Assembly: GCF_030159855.1 (NCBI RefSeq)
Contig: NZ_BSNG01000001.1
Coordinates: 1,798,001-1,862,000 of the forward strand
Reading direction: 5' to 3'
DNA: 64,000 bases
Source of the DNA: Devosia yakushimensis
GTDB lineage: Bacteria > Pseudomonadota > Alphaproteobacteria > Rhizobiales > Devosiaceae
The translations under genes and the position numbers were made by a program. Below are positions 8,546-17,008 of the stretch, in pieces. The notes below the pieces were generated by a model. The model ran no database searches. It saw only the letters and a program-made list of their open reading frames with translations, and was not told the origin of the DNA. Position 1 is the first letter of the stretch; each line of letters opens with the position of its first letter.

Positions 8546-9904
8546 CTACTCGGCGACGGTGCGCAATTCCTGCCAGACGTCTTCGACGGCCTGGTTGTAC
8601 TGAACCGCAGTCTTGACCTCGACGGGGAGGCCCAGATTGCCGGCCGTCAAGCGGCCCATGGACGAGAGCAGCGAGAAAGTGGCGATGACCTTGTTGGTCT
8701 GGGCGTTGATCAGCGATTCACGGGCGGTGGTCAGCTCGGCCTGGGAGTTGAGCACGTCCAGCGTGGTGCTGGTGCCAAGATCGCGCTCCTGAATGGTGCC
8801 TTCGAGCACTTCGCGACCAGCGGACACGGCGGCCTGCGCGGCGGAAATCTGCGCGTCGGCACTCTGGATGCCGGCCCAGGCGGCGATAACAGCGGCGCGG
8901 ATCTGATCATAGGCGCCCATCGCGTCAACTTCGGACTTGATCTGATCGAGATTGGCCTGGCGCACGCCGGCGCCGATGGCGCCGCCAGCATAGATCGGCA
9001 CGGTGATCGAGAAGCCAAGCTGGCCGCTGACGCCTGCGGCCATGCCACCCGGATCGGACACGCTGGTACCGATGCGGCCCGAAACCGACGCGGTAGGCCC
9101 GAATGCCGCGGACGCGGCGTCGCTGCTGGCCTGGGCCGCGCGAATGGCCGCCTTGGCCAGCATGATTGCCGGGTGGCCGGTCTCGGCCTCGGACAGAGCG
9201 CCCTGCAGGCTATTGGGGATCAGGCGGCCATAATTGTGCGAGGCGTCGAGACTTTGCGGCGGCGCGCCAACATAGCGAGCAAAGGTCGCCTGGCTGATTT
9301 CCAGGCTCGCCTGGGAGGCACGATAGGTCGCATCGCCCTGGGCCAGACGCGCCTCGGCCTGGGCAACATCGATACGCGTGCCCTCGCCGACATCCAGCCG
9401 GTCCTTGGCGGACTGCAGCTGAGCCTGATAGAAATTGACGTTTTCCTGCCGCAGGGCAACGAGCTGGCGATTGCTCAGCACATCCATATAGGCCTGAACG
9501 ACGGCAAGCAGCACATTCTGCTCGGTATTGCGGATTTGGTATTCGGCAGCTTCAGCGCCAGCGCGGGCCGCTTCAATCTGCGCATCGGTCTTGTAGTTGT
9601 CGAAGATGGTCTGGCTGTAGGACAGGCCCGCGTTCAGCGCGGCGGAGTCGGTGAACGAGCCGGCGGTCGAAAAATCATAGGTGCCGCCGATCGAGGCGCC
9701 GATGGTTGGGAGCTTGCCGGCCTTTGCCAGGGCAATATTCTCGGCGGAGGACTTGGCCGCCAGCTGGGCAGAAGCCAGCTCGGGTGCATAATTATAGGCG
9801 GCGGTCAGCGCCTGTGTAATCGATTGCGCCTGTGCGCCGCCGACGCTCCAGGCCGCCAAACTCAGGGCCAGCACACTTGCGACCAAATTTTTACGCATCA
9901 TCAT
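8546..9904 (-). CDS. tolC: TolC-family outer-membrane efflux protein
   Basis: About 452 residues with a signal peptide (MRKNLVASVLALSLAAW...AQAQS) and two internally similar outer-membrane-efflux (OEP) repeats of long Ala/Gln-rich helices, as in TolC trimers that form the exit duct of type I secretion and RND/MFS efflux systems. Typical landmarks are QTIFDNYKTDAQIEAAR in the first half and VPIYAGGAIGAGVRQA in the second. Start chosen at ATG 9904, the first of three consecutive ATGs, with GGAGG 8 nt upstream; the 22 residues before it in the longer frame do not fit a signal peptide. Flanked by pcm upstream and popZ downstream. Confidence 0.9.
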   Translation of the reverse strand: MMMRKNLVASVLALSLAAWSVGGAQAQSITQALTAAYNYAPELASAQLAAKSSAENIALAKAGKLPTIGASIGGTYDFSTAGSFTDSAALNAGLSYSQTIFDNYKTDAQIEAARAGAEAAEYQIRNTEQNVLLAVVQAYMDVLSNRQLVALRQENVNFYQAQLQSAKDRLDVGEGTRIDVAQAEARLAQGDATYRASQASLEISQATFARYVGAPPQSLDASHNYGRLIPNSLQGALSEAETGHPAIMLAKAAIRAAQASSDAASAAFGPTASVSGRIGTSVSDPGGMAAGVSGQLGFSITVPIYAGGAIGAGVRQANLDQIKSEVDAMGAYDQIRAAVIAAWAGIQSADAQISAAQAAVSAGREVLEGTIQERDLGTSTTLDVLNSQAELTTARESLINAQTNKVIATFSLLSSMGRLTAGNLGLPVEVKTAVQYNQAVEDVWQELRTVAE

Positions 9905-10045
9905 CGCCCCGGCCTCCAGACACTCAACACTATTGCGCCGCAGATGTGGGTACACAACCTTCTGCGGCAAGCCCTACCAAAATTTAAGACACGATTAATA
10001 TCTCGGCGTGATCGGGGAGCAACACCCCCCGCGCCTTGCGTGTCC

Positions 10046-10702
10046 TCAGAATACGAACTCTACCGGACGCGGCCCGGCATAAAGCGGAGGCAGCGTAGCG
10101 TTGAATTCCGCCCGCGCCGCAACGCTTCCATGAGATTTGACGAAGACATGGGCAACGGCAACGCCGCCCCCGCGAACCAGGGCGACCAGCCGCCCATCTT
10201 CTTCGAGCAGAGCAAACAGGGCTTCGGGCACGCTATCAACCGCACCCTCCACCATTATGACATCATAGCGCTGACCAGCCACGTCCGCGGCCGTGCCGGC
10301 GCGCATGGCGGCATTGGCGAGCCCCAGCGCAGCCAGATTTCCGGTGGCGGCCGCGGCCAATTGCGCGTCTTCCTCAAGACCAAGGACGGCCTGGCAGAGA
10401 CCGGCGATGACAGCGGTGGAATAGCCTGCCCCTGCCCCCAGATCGAGCACCCGATCGGTGGCGGCGATATCGGCCAGCTGCAACAGCTTGGCAAAGGTTG
10501 CCGGCGCCGGCATGAACCGGGCCGAACCGGCCGGGCCCAGGGGCTGCACGTCATCTATGTAGGCGAGAGGGCGGCGGGGTTCGGGCAGAAACTGTTCACG
10601 GGGCAGCCGCCCCATCTCCGCCAGAATCCGACGGTCGGTGATGTGGCTGGTGCGCAGTTGATTGTCCACCATGAAGCGGCGCGCGCGCTCGTAGTCCACC
10701 AT
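10046..10702 (-). CDS. pcm: Protein-L-isoaspartate O-methyltransferase family protein
   Basis: 218 residues of the PCMT fold. The family start MVDYERARRFMVDNQLRTSHITD, the substrate-loop block PREQFLPEPRRPLAYIDD and the SAM-binding motif VLDLGAGAGYSTAVIAGL are all visible. PCMTs methylate isoaspartyl residues for protein repair; in alphaproteobacteria this copy is normally found directly upstream of tolC, as here. It is slightly short and lacks a C-terminal extension. Whether it acts on isoaspartyl protein or another acceptor is not shown by sequence. Confidence 0.85.
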   Translation of the reverse strand: MVDYERARRFMVDNQLRTSHITDRRILAEMGRLPREQFLPEPRRPLAYIDDVQPLGPAGSARFMPAPATFAKLLQLADIAATDRVLDLGAGAGYSTAVIAGLCQAVLGLEEDAQLAAAATGNLAALGLANAAMRAGTAADVAGQRYDVIMVEGAVDSVPEALFALLEEDGRLVALVRGGGVAVAHVFVKSHGSVAARAEFNATLPPLYAGPRPVEFVF

Positions 10703-10901
10703 TCAACAAGGCCCTGCCGGATCAAACCATATGCCGGACGTGAATATTCCTCGCCCCTAACAATGGCAAGCACACTTATTATGGCGTGACAATATGAACA
10801 GGGGATTGCAATGGCCGGAACGCAACCTATGGCAAAATAACAGTTTGGAAACCTGCCATCTTGCATATGGCATGGCGCTGACTTAGAACCCGGCGCCTAG
10901 A

Positions 10902-10975
10902 GGCCACGTGGCGGAGTGGTGACGCAGCGGATTGCAAATCCGCGTACCCCGGTTCAATTCCGGGCGTGGCCTCCA
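10902..10975 (+). tRNA. tRNA-Cys (GCA)
   Basis: A 74-nt cloverleaf with acceptor stem GGCCACG/CGTGGCC, anticodon stem GCGGA/TCCGC with loop TTGCAAA (anticodon GCA), T-arm CCCGG-TTCAATT-CCGGG, discriminator U and encoded CCA at 10973-10975. Confidence 0.97.
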
Positions 10976-11073
10976 GAACATCCCCAAATTGCAGCAGTAT
11001 GCGACGAGCCAAAAGGCCCGGCGTGTCGCTATTTTTCGTGTGAGGATTGGCGGCCATCGGCGCGAGAGGTGAC

Positions 11074-11113
11074 CGAGAGAGCGGCTCTGTTGCGGCGGGG
11101 AACCGCTCTCTCG
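11074..11113. repeat. Perfect 11-bp inverted repeat in the tRNA-Cys/benE gap
   Basis: CGAGAGAGCGG (11074-11084) and CCGCTCTCTCG (11103-11113) are exact complements around an 18-nt loop. The gap 10976-11333 (358 bases) holds no gene and no other clear feature. No T-run follows, so it is not a standard terminator; it could be a leader hairpin of the downstream permease gene or an operator. Confidence 0.5.
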
Positions 11114-11333
11114 TGGGCGTTCCCGGCTCATCCGGGCTCCCGTGTGTTGTGTAGGCTTTCCCGGCTGAACGCCAGCGAAACCGCTTGTTCACCTTAATGG
11201 CAGCAATTTTATCCAAAGGGCCGTGGGCGCCGGGGCTCACTTTGTGGCTTCACCCGCGCGCACAGCTTGCATAGGTTTGCCCGGCCTTGGCTTTTTCGAG
11301 GCATATCTGTTTGTCCCCCGGGAGAATGCCGTG

Positions 11334-12545
11334 ATGCAGACTGAGGCCACCCTTGCCGTTGGCCGGCGCGAGTTTCTGCAGCCGATCATGGCGGGCGCAT
11401 TGGCGGCCGTGGTGGGCTATGCCAGCACGTTTACGCTGGTGCTTGCAGCGCTGACAGCGGCGGGGGCTTCGCCGCAACAGGCGGGGTCGGGGCTGTTTTC
11501 GGTGTGCCTGGCCATTGGCGTGCTCAATATCGTGGTCAGTTCGCGGCTCAAGCTGCCGGTGAGTTTTGCCTGGTCGACGCCGGGCGTGGCTTTTCTTTTG
11601 ACCGTGGGCGAGCCGACGGGCGGATTTCCTGCGGTGGCGGGGGCGTTTCTGGTGGCCGCGGGGCTGATTGTGCTGACGGGACTGATCAAGCCGCTGGCCC
11701 GGCTGATCGCGGCGATTCCGGCGGCGATCGCCAATGCCATGCTGGCGGGCATGTTGCTGACGCTGTGCCTGGCGCCCATCAACGCGGTGGCGGAAATGCC
11801 GTTGCTGGCGCTGCCAATTCTGCTGGCCTGGGTGATCGGGCTGCGGTTTGCCAAGCGTTATGCGGTGCCGATTGCGGTGGTGGTGACGGGAATCGTGCTG
11901 GCGACGACGACGCATCTACCGCCCGGAACGCTGGACGGCACCTGGCCGAGCCTGGTTCCGGTGATGCCGGTGTTCACGCTGGACGCCATTATCCGCATCG
12001 GCCTGCCGCTTTATGTGGTGACCATGGCGTCGCAGAACCTGCCGGGGCTGGCCGTGATGAAAGCCAATGGCTTCGAGCTGGCGCCGGCGCCACTCTTTGT
12101 GATGACGGGATTGGCCAGTGCAGTAACGGCATTTTTCGGCGGCCATACCAGCAATCTTGCCGCGATTACCGCCGCGATTTGCGCGGGACCGGAAGCGCAT
12201 CCGGAAAAGAGCAAGAGATGGCCAGCACCGGTGGCGGCGGGGGTCTGTTATCTCTTTCTCGGTGCGGCAGCGAGCCTGGCTGCCGCCTTTATCGCAGCCT
12301 CCCCGCCCCTACTGATCCAGGCGGTGGCGGGATTGGCGCTGCTGTCGAGCCTGGCGGCGGCGCTTTCGGGGGCATTGGTGATCGAGGAATCACGGTTGCC
12401 GGCGATCTTCACCTTTGTCACCACCGCATCCGGCATTACCATTGTCGGGGTCGGGGCACCGTTCTGGGGGCTGGTGGGCGGCATCGCCATATTGATCCTG
12501 TTGCGGCTGGGGATCGCCTTGCCGAAAGGGCCGGGCGCCAAGTGA
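11334..12545 (+). CDS. BenE-family benzoate/aromatic-acid:proton symporter
   Basis: 403 residues, very hydrophobic, about 11-12 membrane helices, colinear with BenE permeases. Landmarks are the N-terminal QPIMAGALAAVVGYASTF, SFAWSTPGVAFLLT in the substrate region, VVTMASQNLPGLAVMKANGF, FGGHTSNLAAITAAICAG and the glycine-rich last helices. BenE proteins import benzoate with protons; no benzoate-degrading genes are nearby, so the substrate is open. ATG 11334 is preceded by GGGAGA; an upstream in-frame extension to 11223 is not conserved-looking. The next gene overlaps its stop codon. Confidence 0.85.
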   Translation: MQTEATLAVGRREFLQPIMAGALAAVVGYASTFTLVLAALTAAGASPQQAGSGLFSVCLAIGVLNIVVSSRLKLPVSFAWSTPGVAFLLTVGEPTGGFPAVAGAFLVAAGLIVLTGLIKPLARLIAAIPAAIANAMLAGMLLTLCLAPINAVAEMPLLALPILLAWVIGLRFAKRYAVPIAVVVTGIVLATTTHLPPGTLDGTWPSLVPVMPVFTLDAIIRIGLPLYVVTMASQNLPGLAVMKANGFELAPAPLFVMTGLASAVTAFFGGHTSNLAAITAAICAGPEAHPEKSKRWPAPVAAGVCYLFLGAAASLAAAFIAASPPLLIQAVAGLALLSSLAAALSGALVIEESRLPAIFTFVTTASGITIVGVGAPFWGLVGGIAILILLRLGIALPKGPGAK

Positions 12546-13153
12546 GCGCGCCCTATGCCGTCATCATTGCCGGCGGACAGGGCCAGCGGCTGGGCGGGGT
12601 GCGCAAGCGCGATATCAGGATTGGTGGGATCAGGCTGATCGAACGGGTGCGGCAGGCGCTTGGCGCGGTGAACCCGCCGGTATTGGTGGCCACGGGGCCG
12701 GGTGAGGCTCCGGTGCTCGACGATGGCATGCTGGCGATTGCTGATCTCGACGGCCCCGTCGGCGGTCCCTTGGCGGGGTTGGCGGCGGCAATCGAGGCGC
12801 TGCAGCGCCGGGGCATTCACCAAGGCATTGTGGTTTCGGCGGCTGTCGATACGCCCTTCCTGCCAGCGGGATTCGGCGATGCGATGGCCGCGGCGCTGGG
12901 GGATGCGGACGCGATTTATGCGGCCTGGGGGGAGGCCTTCTACCCGCCCAATGCGGCCTGGCGCATAGAGGCGCTCAGCGCCCTGCCCGGCCAGGTTCGC
13001 GATGGAACCGCGCCCAACAGCCTCAAGGCCCTGTATGGGCGCCTAAAGGGGACCAGGCTTGACTGGACCGCAGGGTATGAGCGCGATCCATTTGCCAATC
13101 TCAATACGCTGGCGGACCTGACGAGCCTGCAGCGCAGAGCGCGTGGCTTGTGA
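12542..13153 (+). CDS. MobA-like nucleotidyltransferase
   Basis: 203 residues starting at GTG 12542, which overlaps the benE stop by 4 nt (GTGA), so translation is coupled. The N-terminal nucleotide-binding signature AVIIAGGQGQRLGGVRKRD and the DTPFLP motif (about residue 100) identify the MobA/MobA-like NTP transferase fold. MobA adds GMP to molybdopterin, and relatives make CMP- or NDP-linked cofactors. No other molybdenum-cofactor gene is present, so the donor and acceptor are uncertain. The Lys in the GxxK position is present; the protein has MobA-like length. Confidence 0.75.
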   Translation: MSAPYAVIIAGGQGQRLGGVRKRDIRIGGIRLIERVRQALGAVNPPVLVATGPGEAPVLDDGMLAIADLDGPVGGPLAGLAAAIEALQRRGIHQGIVVSAAVDTPFLPAGFGDAMAAALGDADAIYAAWGEAFYPPNAAWRIEALSALPGQVRDGTAPNSLKALYGRLKGTRLDWTAGYERDPFANLNTLADLTSLQRRARGL

Positions 13154-13257
13154 CAGGGATGTGAAGTTATTCACACAGGCATGCAAAGAGGGCTTGGCAA
13201 AGCAAATCAAGTTCGGTACACGGACCTCGCCTTCGCAGAGAAGGCCACCGAATGTCT

Positions 13258-13333
13258 TCCGCGATAGCTCAGTTGGTAGAGCAAGCGGCTGTTAACCGCT
13301 GGGTCGTAGGTTCGAGTCCTACTCGCGGAGCCA
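13258..13333 (+). tRNA. tRNA-Asn (GTT)
   Basis: A 76-nt cloverleaf: acceptor TCCGCGA/TCGCGGA, D-arm with AGCTCAGTTGGTAGAGC, anticodon loop CTGTTAA (GTT), T-arm GTAGG-TTCGAGT-CCTAC, discriminator G and encoded CCA. Confidence 0.97.
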
Positions 13334-13460
13334 TTCGTTTCAAAGGAACGCAGTTCCTTTTCTCACCCAGCAAAGAACGTTTGGATGCGCAGGTGGTGGA
13401 TGGCCGCCGGCCTGGTTTTGTCGCGGTCGAAGGGCCGACCTCTCTTTCCGGCCGGAGAAC

Positions 13461-14558
13461 CTAGCTGGACGCAGCCGGTGTCAAACCGGGCTGGTTGCCT
13501 TGCAGGGCTTCCTCCTTGCGGCGAGCGGCCTTTCTGCGTTGCGCCTTGAGGTCGACGCCGAGCAGGAGCAGCGCTGCCAGGTCGTTTTTCAGCGCCAGCT
13601 TTTCCACCAGGATGGGGCCGAACAGCCCCGCGATGCAGGCCGGCACGAAAATCAGCTCTGGGGGCAGGCTCGGCCAGATTTTCCACATCACCTCCCGCAT
13701 CCCTCCGGTGAAAATCACATGGAACAGGAAGATGGCGTAGGTGTAGGTGCCGAAGAACAGCAATATCCGGGACCGCGGCCTGAGCAGGAACAGAAACAGG
13801 GCGCTGCACAGCCCCAGGATCACCTTGTGGAAATTGACGACCTGGCGGGGCAGCTCGACCAGTTCCAGGGTCAGCGTGACATTGAAGACGAGCAGCAGCG
13901 CCAGCAGCACGCCGGAAGCCACAGTCAACCAGGCCGGCAGGTTCCCTTCCTCGGCCTGCGCCCGGTGGCGCAGATGATAGGCGAACAGGTGGCCCGCGTA
14001 GAAGAACGGCGCCAGATAGGCGCCCTGATACATGGACATGATGTTTGGGCTCCAGCGATCGACGAAAATGTAGATCGGCACGAAGACCACAAACAGAATC
14101 ATGGCCGCCACATCGCTGCGGCCCTTGAGCAGCAGGCTGAGGGTGACCAGCAGCAGGATGAGCACGAAGATGGCCTGCAGAAACCAGTAATGGGCGTATT
14201 GGACAAAAAAGATCGAGAAGAACGGTTGCTGGTCGTAACCGGCGGCGGCCCGCAAGGCATAGAAGATTACGCTCACCACGACCATGGGCACGAGCAGGCG
14301 CTTGACCTTGCTGAACATAGCCGTCCGCCATTGGGTGACGGTGACAATCGCCGCGCTCAGCACAAAGCCCGAGATGAAAGCGAAGATCGGCATGCGGGAA
14401 TTGTCCAGCCCGTCGTTGATGATGCGCAGCGGATGCCAAAGGTCGAGGCCGAGGCCCTCGGTGGAGGCGGAGCCAGTGACGTGGAACGTCACCAGCAAGA
14501 TGCAGACGATGCCGCGGATGGTTTCGACATATTCCAGCCGTCCAGACCTCAGGGCCAT
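13461..14558 (-). CDS. Acyltransferase 3 family membrane protein
   Basis: 365 residues with about ten membrane helices. The N-terminal EYVETIRGIVCILLVTFHVTG carries the conserved R and H of the acyltransferase-3 (OafA/YrhL) family, followed by SRMPIFAFISGFVLS. These enzymes O-acylate surface polysaccharides or lipids at the inner membrane. The C-terminus is a basic cytosolic tail (KAQRRKAARRKEE). GAGG lies 7 nt before the ATG. It follows a small ORF and an ECF sigma/anti-sigma pair on the same strand and might belong to that transcript. Confidence 0.8.
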   Translation of the reverse strand: MALRSGRLEYVETIRGIVCILLVTFHVTGSASTEGLGLDLWHPLRIINDGLDNSRMPIFAFISGFVLSAAIVTVTQWRTAMFSKVKRLLVPMVVVSVIFYALRAAAGYDQQPFFSIFFVQYAHYWFLQAIFVLILLLVTLSLLLKGRSDVAAMILFVVFVPIYIFVDRWSPNIMSMYQGAYLAPFFYAGHLFAYHLRHRAQAEEGNLPAWLTVASGVLLALLLVFNVTLTLELVELPRQVVNFHKVILGLCSALFLFLLRPRSRILLFFGTYTYAIFLFHVIFTGGMREVMWKIWPSLPPELIFVPACIAGLFGPILVEKLALKNDLAALLLLGVDLKAQRRKAARRKEEALQGNQPGLTPAASS

Positions 14559-14598
14559 TTAGAACCTCGCCAATTGCCGCAAACCGAACCTGGAATTG

Positions 14599-14820
14599 TC
14601 AGGCGCTGGCAATGCCGCGCGCGGGGAGAGCCCCGGTTTCGCCAAGCACTTTTTCCAGCCCCTCATCGAGGCCGTTGAGGAGATCGGCGATCTCGTCGGC
14701 CTCCTGGATGCCTATGCCCGCCAGGGTGCGCCCCTGAAACACGGCGGGCTGACCGGTATCGATGTCATAGACGGTGTAGGTGACCTCGCATTCGGGCCGA
14801 ATATCGTATCTGCTGAACAT
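14599..14820 (-). CDS. Small hypothetical protein (73 aa)
   Basis: 73 residues: MFSRYDIRPECEVTYTVYD, then GQPAVFQGRTLAGIGIQEAD and a helical tail. No export signal or membrane segment. A strong ribosome site (GGGAGAAGG) precedes the ATG. It lies 73 nt after the anti-sigma gene and 40 nt before the acyltransferase, all on the same strand. I do not recognise a family. Confidence 0.65.
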   Translation of the reverse strand: MFSRYDIRPECEVTYTVYDIDTGQPAVFQGRTLAGIGIQEADEIADLLNGLDEGLEKVLGETGALPARGIASA

Positions 14821-14893
14821 AGCCTTCTCCCTTCATCCCTGTTTCCGCCGCCTGTTACGTTTTCTTGCTTGTTTTGATCCGCCCGGGCCTTCG

Positions 14894-15643
14894 TCAGAAC
14901 CGCCCGGTCAGGTCCTCCGCCGCGCGTTCGATGCGCGGAAGATCGGTATCTCCCACCAAAGCGTAGGCGACATCGCCCACCTGCCAATTGGCGGTGGCGA
15001 CGCCATCGACGCGATCGCTGTTGACCTCCACCATCGCCGAGTTTCCCGGCCGGGTGGCAAAGAAGGAGACCGCTCCCATGCCCGGGGCCGCGACCAGCAC
15101 TTCGACGCTGGGGCCATATTGGGAGGGGTAGGCCTGCACATCCACAACCTTCCAATCGGGCGGCAAGTGGGGCATGGCGATGGCCGTGGCCGAGAGCAAT
15201 TGGCGACGGTTATAGCCCTGGATCTGGGGGTAGAGCGGCGGATGCACGCTGGTATCGCGGTGAGCCTCGATGGCAACATCCACATAGTCGGGAACGCCGA
15301 CTACCGACATGACATCGGGCAGGATTGCGGCCTCATGGGCGAGCCAGCCGCATGCCAGCAATAGGCCCGCCAAGGGAACGGAGCGGCGCCATCCCTGCCA
15401 TTTTGCCCGGTTCAATGCGTTCGCCAATCGCGTGGCCGCCTGTTCGGTCGGCACGGGGCGAAGTGCCTCTTCGGGAGCAAGCGCCAGGCGCAATTCGGTC
15501 CGCAGGCGCCTATCGGCCATCAATTGCGCCGCCGCCGACGGGTGGCGCGCCAGATAGGCTTCGACCGCGAGGCTATGCAGCGGATCGAGTTCATCATCGA
15601 GATAGGCGTGGAGATCGGCGTCGCTGACATCATGGGTCATCAT
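14894..15643 (-). CDS. Anti-sigma factor (membrane-anchored)
   Basis: 249 residues. The N-terminal helix pattern DADLHAYLDDELDPLHSLAVEAYLARHP is typical of the cytosolic sigma-binding domain of alphaproteobacterial anti-sigma factors. It lacks the Cys/His zinc motif of the ZAS group. One membrane helix follows (about 88-104, PLAGLLLACGWLA), then a periplasmic domain of about 140 residues. Its ATG overlaps the sigma-factor stop by 4 nt (ATGA), which couples synthesis of the pair and strongly supports the assignment. Confidence 0.85.
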   Translation of the reverse strand: MMTHDVSDADLHAYLDDELDPLHSLAVEAYLARHPSAAAQLMADRRLRTELRLALAPEEALRPVPTEQAATRLANALNRAKWQGWRRSVPLAGLLLACGWLAHEAAILPDVMSVVGVPDYVDVAIEAHRDTSVHPPLYPQIQGYNRRQLLSATAIAMPHLPPDWKVVDVQAYPSQYGPSVEVLVAAPGMGAVSFFATRPGNSAMVEVNSDRVDGVATANWQVGDVAYALVGDTDLPRIERAAEDLTGRF

Positions 15644-16167
15644 TGCGAATCCCTCACCAGCCTGAGCTTGCCTGCAGCGGGACCGGCTTCATCGATCAAC
15701 CGCAGCTTCTCCCTGGCCCGGGCAATGCGGGACATGACCGTGCCAATCGTCACAGCGAGAATGTCGGCGGTCTCCTGGTAGGACAGGTCCTCGATCATCA
15801 CCAGATGCAGGGCCGCCCGCTGCTCGTCGGGCAGACTGAGAAAGGCGCGCCGCACTTCAGAAAGGCGCAAGGACATGTCCTGGCGACCCGGTTCGTGATC
15901 CTCCATGACCTCGAAGGCGCGATTGATCCGCTCGCGCTCGGAACGACGGGAGCGGACCCCGTCGACCCAGGTATTGTGCAGGATGGACATGAGCCAGGGC
16001 CGCAAGGCGCTGCCGGCGCGGAAGGCCGAGCGCCGTTCATAGGCGCGCAGCACCGTATCATGCACGAGATCTTCGGCATCGGACGGATGCCGGGTCAGCG
16101 ACAAGGCATAGCGACGCAAATGCGGGAGTTGCGCCAATATATCTATGTTTGTTTCTGAACTTGTCAT
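15640..16167 (-). CDS. ECF-family RNA polymerase sigma factor
   Basis: About 175 residues with region 2 (RRYALSLTRHPSDAEDLVHD, then RPWLMSILHNTWVDGVRSRR) and region 4 (LSLPDEQRAALHLVMIEDLSYQETADILAVTIGTVMSRIARAREKL), the two domains that define ECF sigmas. Start chosen at ATG 16167; a GTG at 16203 with GGAG only 2 nt upstream is an alternative. Paired by overlap with its anti-sigma factor. The signal it answers to is not visible, and I found no matching autoregulatory promoter. Confidence 0.9.
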   Translation of the reverse strand: MTSSETNIDILAQLPHLRRYALSLTRHPSDAEDLVHDTVLRAYERRSAFRAGSALRPWLMSILHNTWVDGVRSRRSERERINRAFEVMEDHEPGRQDMSLRLSEVRRAFLSLPDEQRAALHLVMIEDLSYQETADILAVTIGTVMSRIARAREKLRLIDEAGPAAGKLRLVRDSQ

Positions 16168-16390
16168 GCTGGATATACGAAGCCCAAGGTCGCAATATTC
16201 CACATCTCCAAGAATTATTTTATTCCTTCAAATAACACTCCGCCAATAGCCGTAGAACAAAAGTGAACGCATAACTAACCGGAGCGCCCCACTGTCTCGA
16301 CCGCGCTTTTTGTCTTGCCGCTGCGCCCGGGCGCTTGCCTCGCCGGAGACCCGGGTTTAGGAGGACGCCAATAGTAGAAAGGCGGCTTTC

Positions 16391-16849
16391 ATGAGCAGCA
16401 ATGGCAGCGATATCGATGGCGAAAGCCAGATCACCCTCAGCCGCACGATCGACGCGCATATCGACGATGTGTTCTCGGCCTGGACCGACCCGGCGCTGAT
16501 CGAGCAATGGCAGGCGGACGAGGCCGAATTCGATGCATTCGAGGGCGGTGAATACCGTTTCGTGACGTTTGGCGACGACGAGGACCCGGACGAGCATGTG
16601 GTCAGCGGGGAAGTGCTGCAATTCGTTGAGAACGAGAAGCTGGTGCTGTCCTGGGTGGCCAAGGATGAGGACGAGGACGGCGAGGAGATGATCTTCGTGC
16701 TGGATATCGGCTTCAAAGCGCTGAACGCGGACCAGACCCGGGTAACGATCACCGAGCGGGGCCTGGCGCATGCCGATCCGGAATCGCGGATTTTCTCGAT
16801 GGAAGCCTGGAATTCGGCGCTGGAGGCGCTGGCCGAAGTTCTGGAATAA
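16391..16849 (+). CDS. SRPBCC (AHSA1-type) domain protein
   Basis: 152 residues of the START/SRPBCC helix-grip fold: an N-terminal strand with TLSRTIDAHIDDVFSAWTDPALIEQWQ, a central set of acidic strands and a C-terminal helix (SMEAWNSALEALAEVLE). AHSA1-type proteins bind hydrophobic ligands or act as toxin/stress accessory proteins. This one is strongly acidic (DDEDPDEH and KDEDEDGEE) with no enzymatic motif. It appears monocistronic, between the divergent sigma gene and cysK. Confidence 0.8.
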   Translation: MSSNGSDIDGESQITLSRTIDAHIDDVFSAWTDPALIEQWQADEAEFDAFEGGEYRFVTFGDDEDPDEHVVSGEVLQFVENEKLVLSWVAKDEDEDGEEMIFVLDIGFKALNADQTRVTITERGLAHADPESRIFSMEAWNSALEALAEVLE

Positions 16850-17008
16850 GGCGAGCGGGAATGATATTGCGGGCTTGACGCTGCCCGCCAAATTGCCTTT
16901 CCCAGCAAAGGCTTGCGGCGGAATGCCATGCCAATCCCCAGCGCGAGGCTTGCGGCTCATCGCGGCGCCACTTAGGGTCGCAGACCGTCATCCAGAGATT
17001 GTCGATCC

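Noticed and set aside
8354..10789. An 811-codon plus-strand frame across tolC and pcm
   Set aside because: Shadow of the minus-strand genes; codon pattern and composition are not protein-like, and no ribosome site or motif is present.
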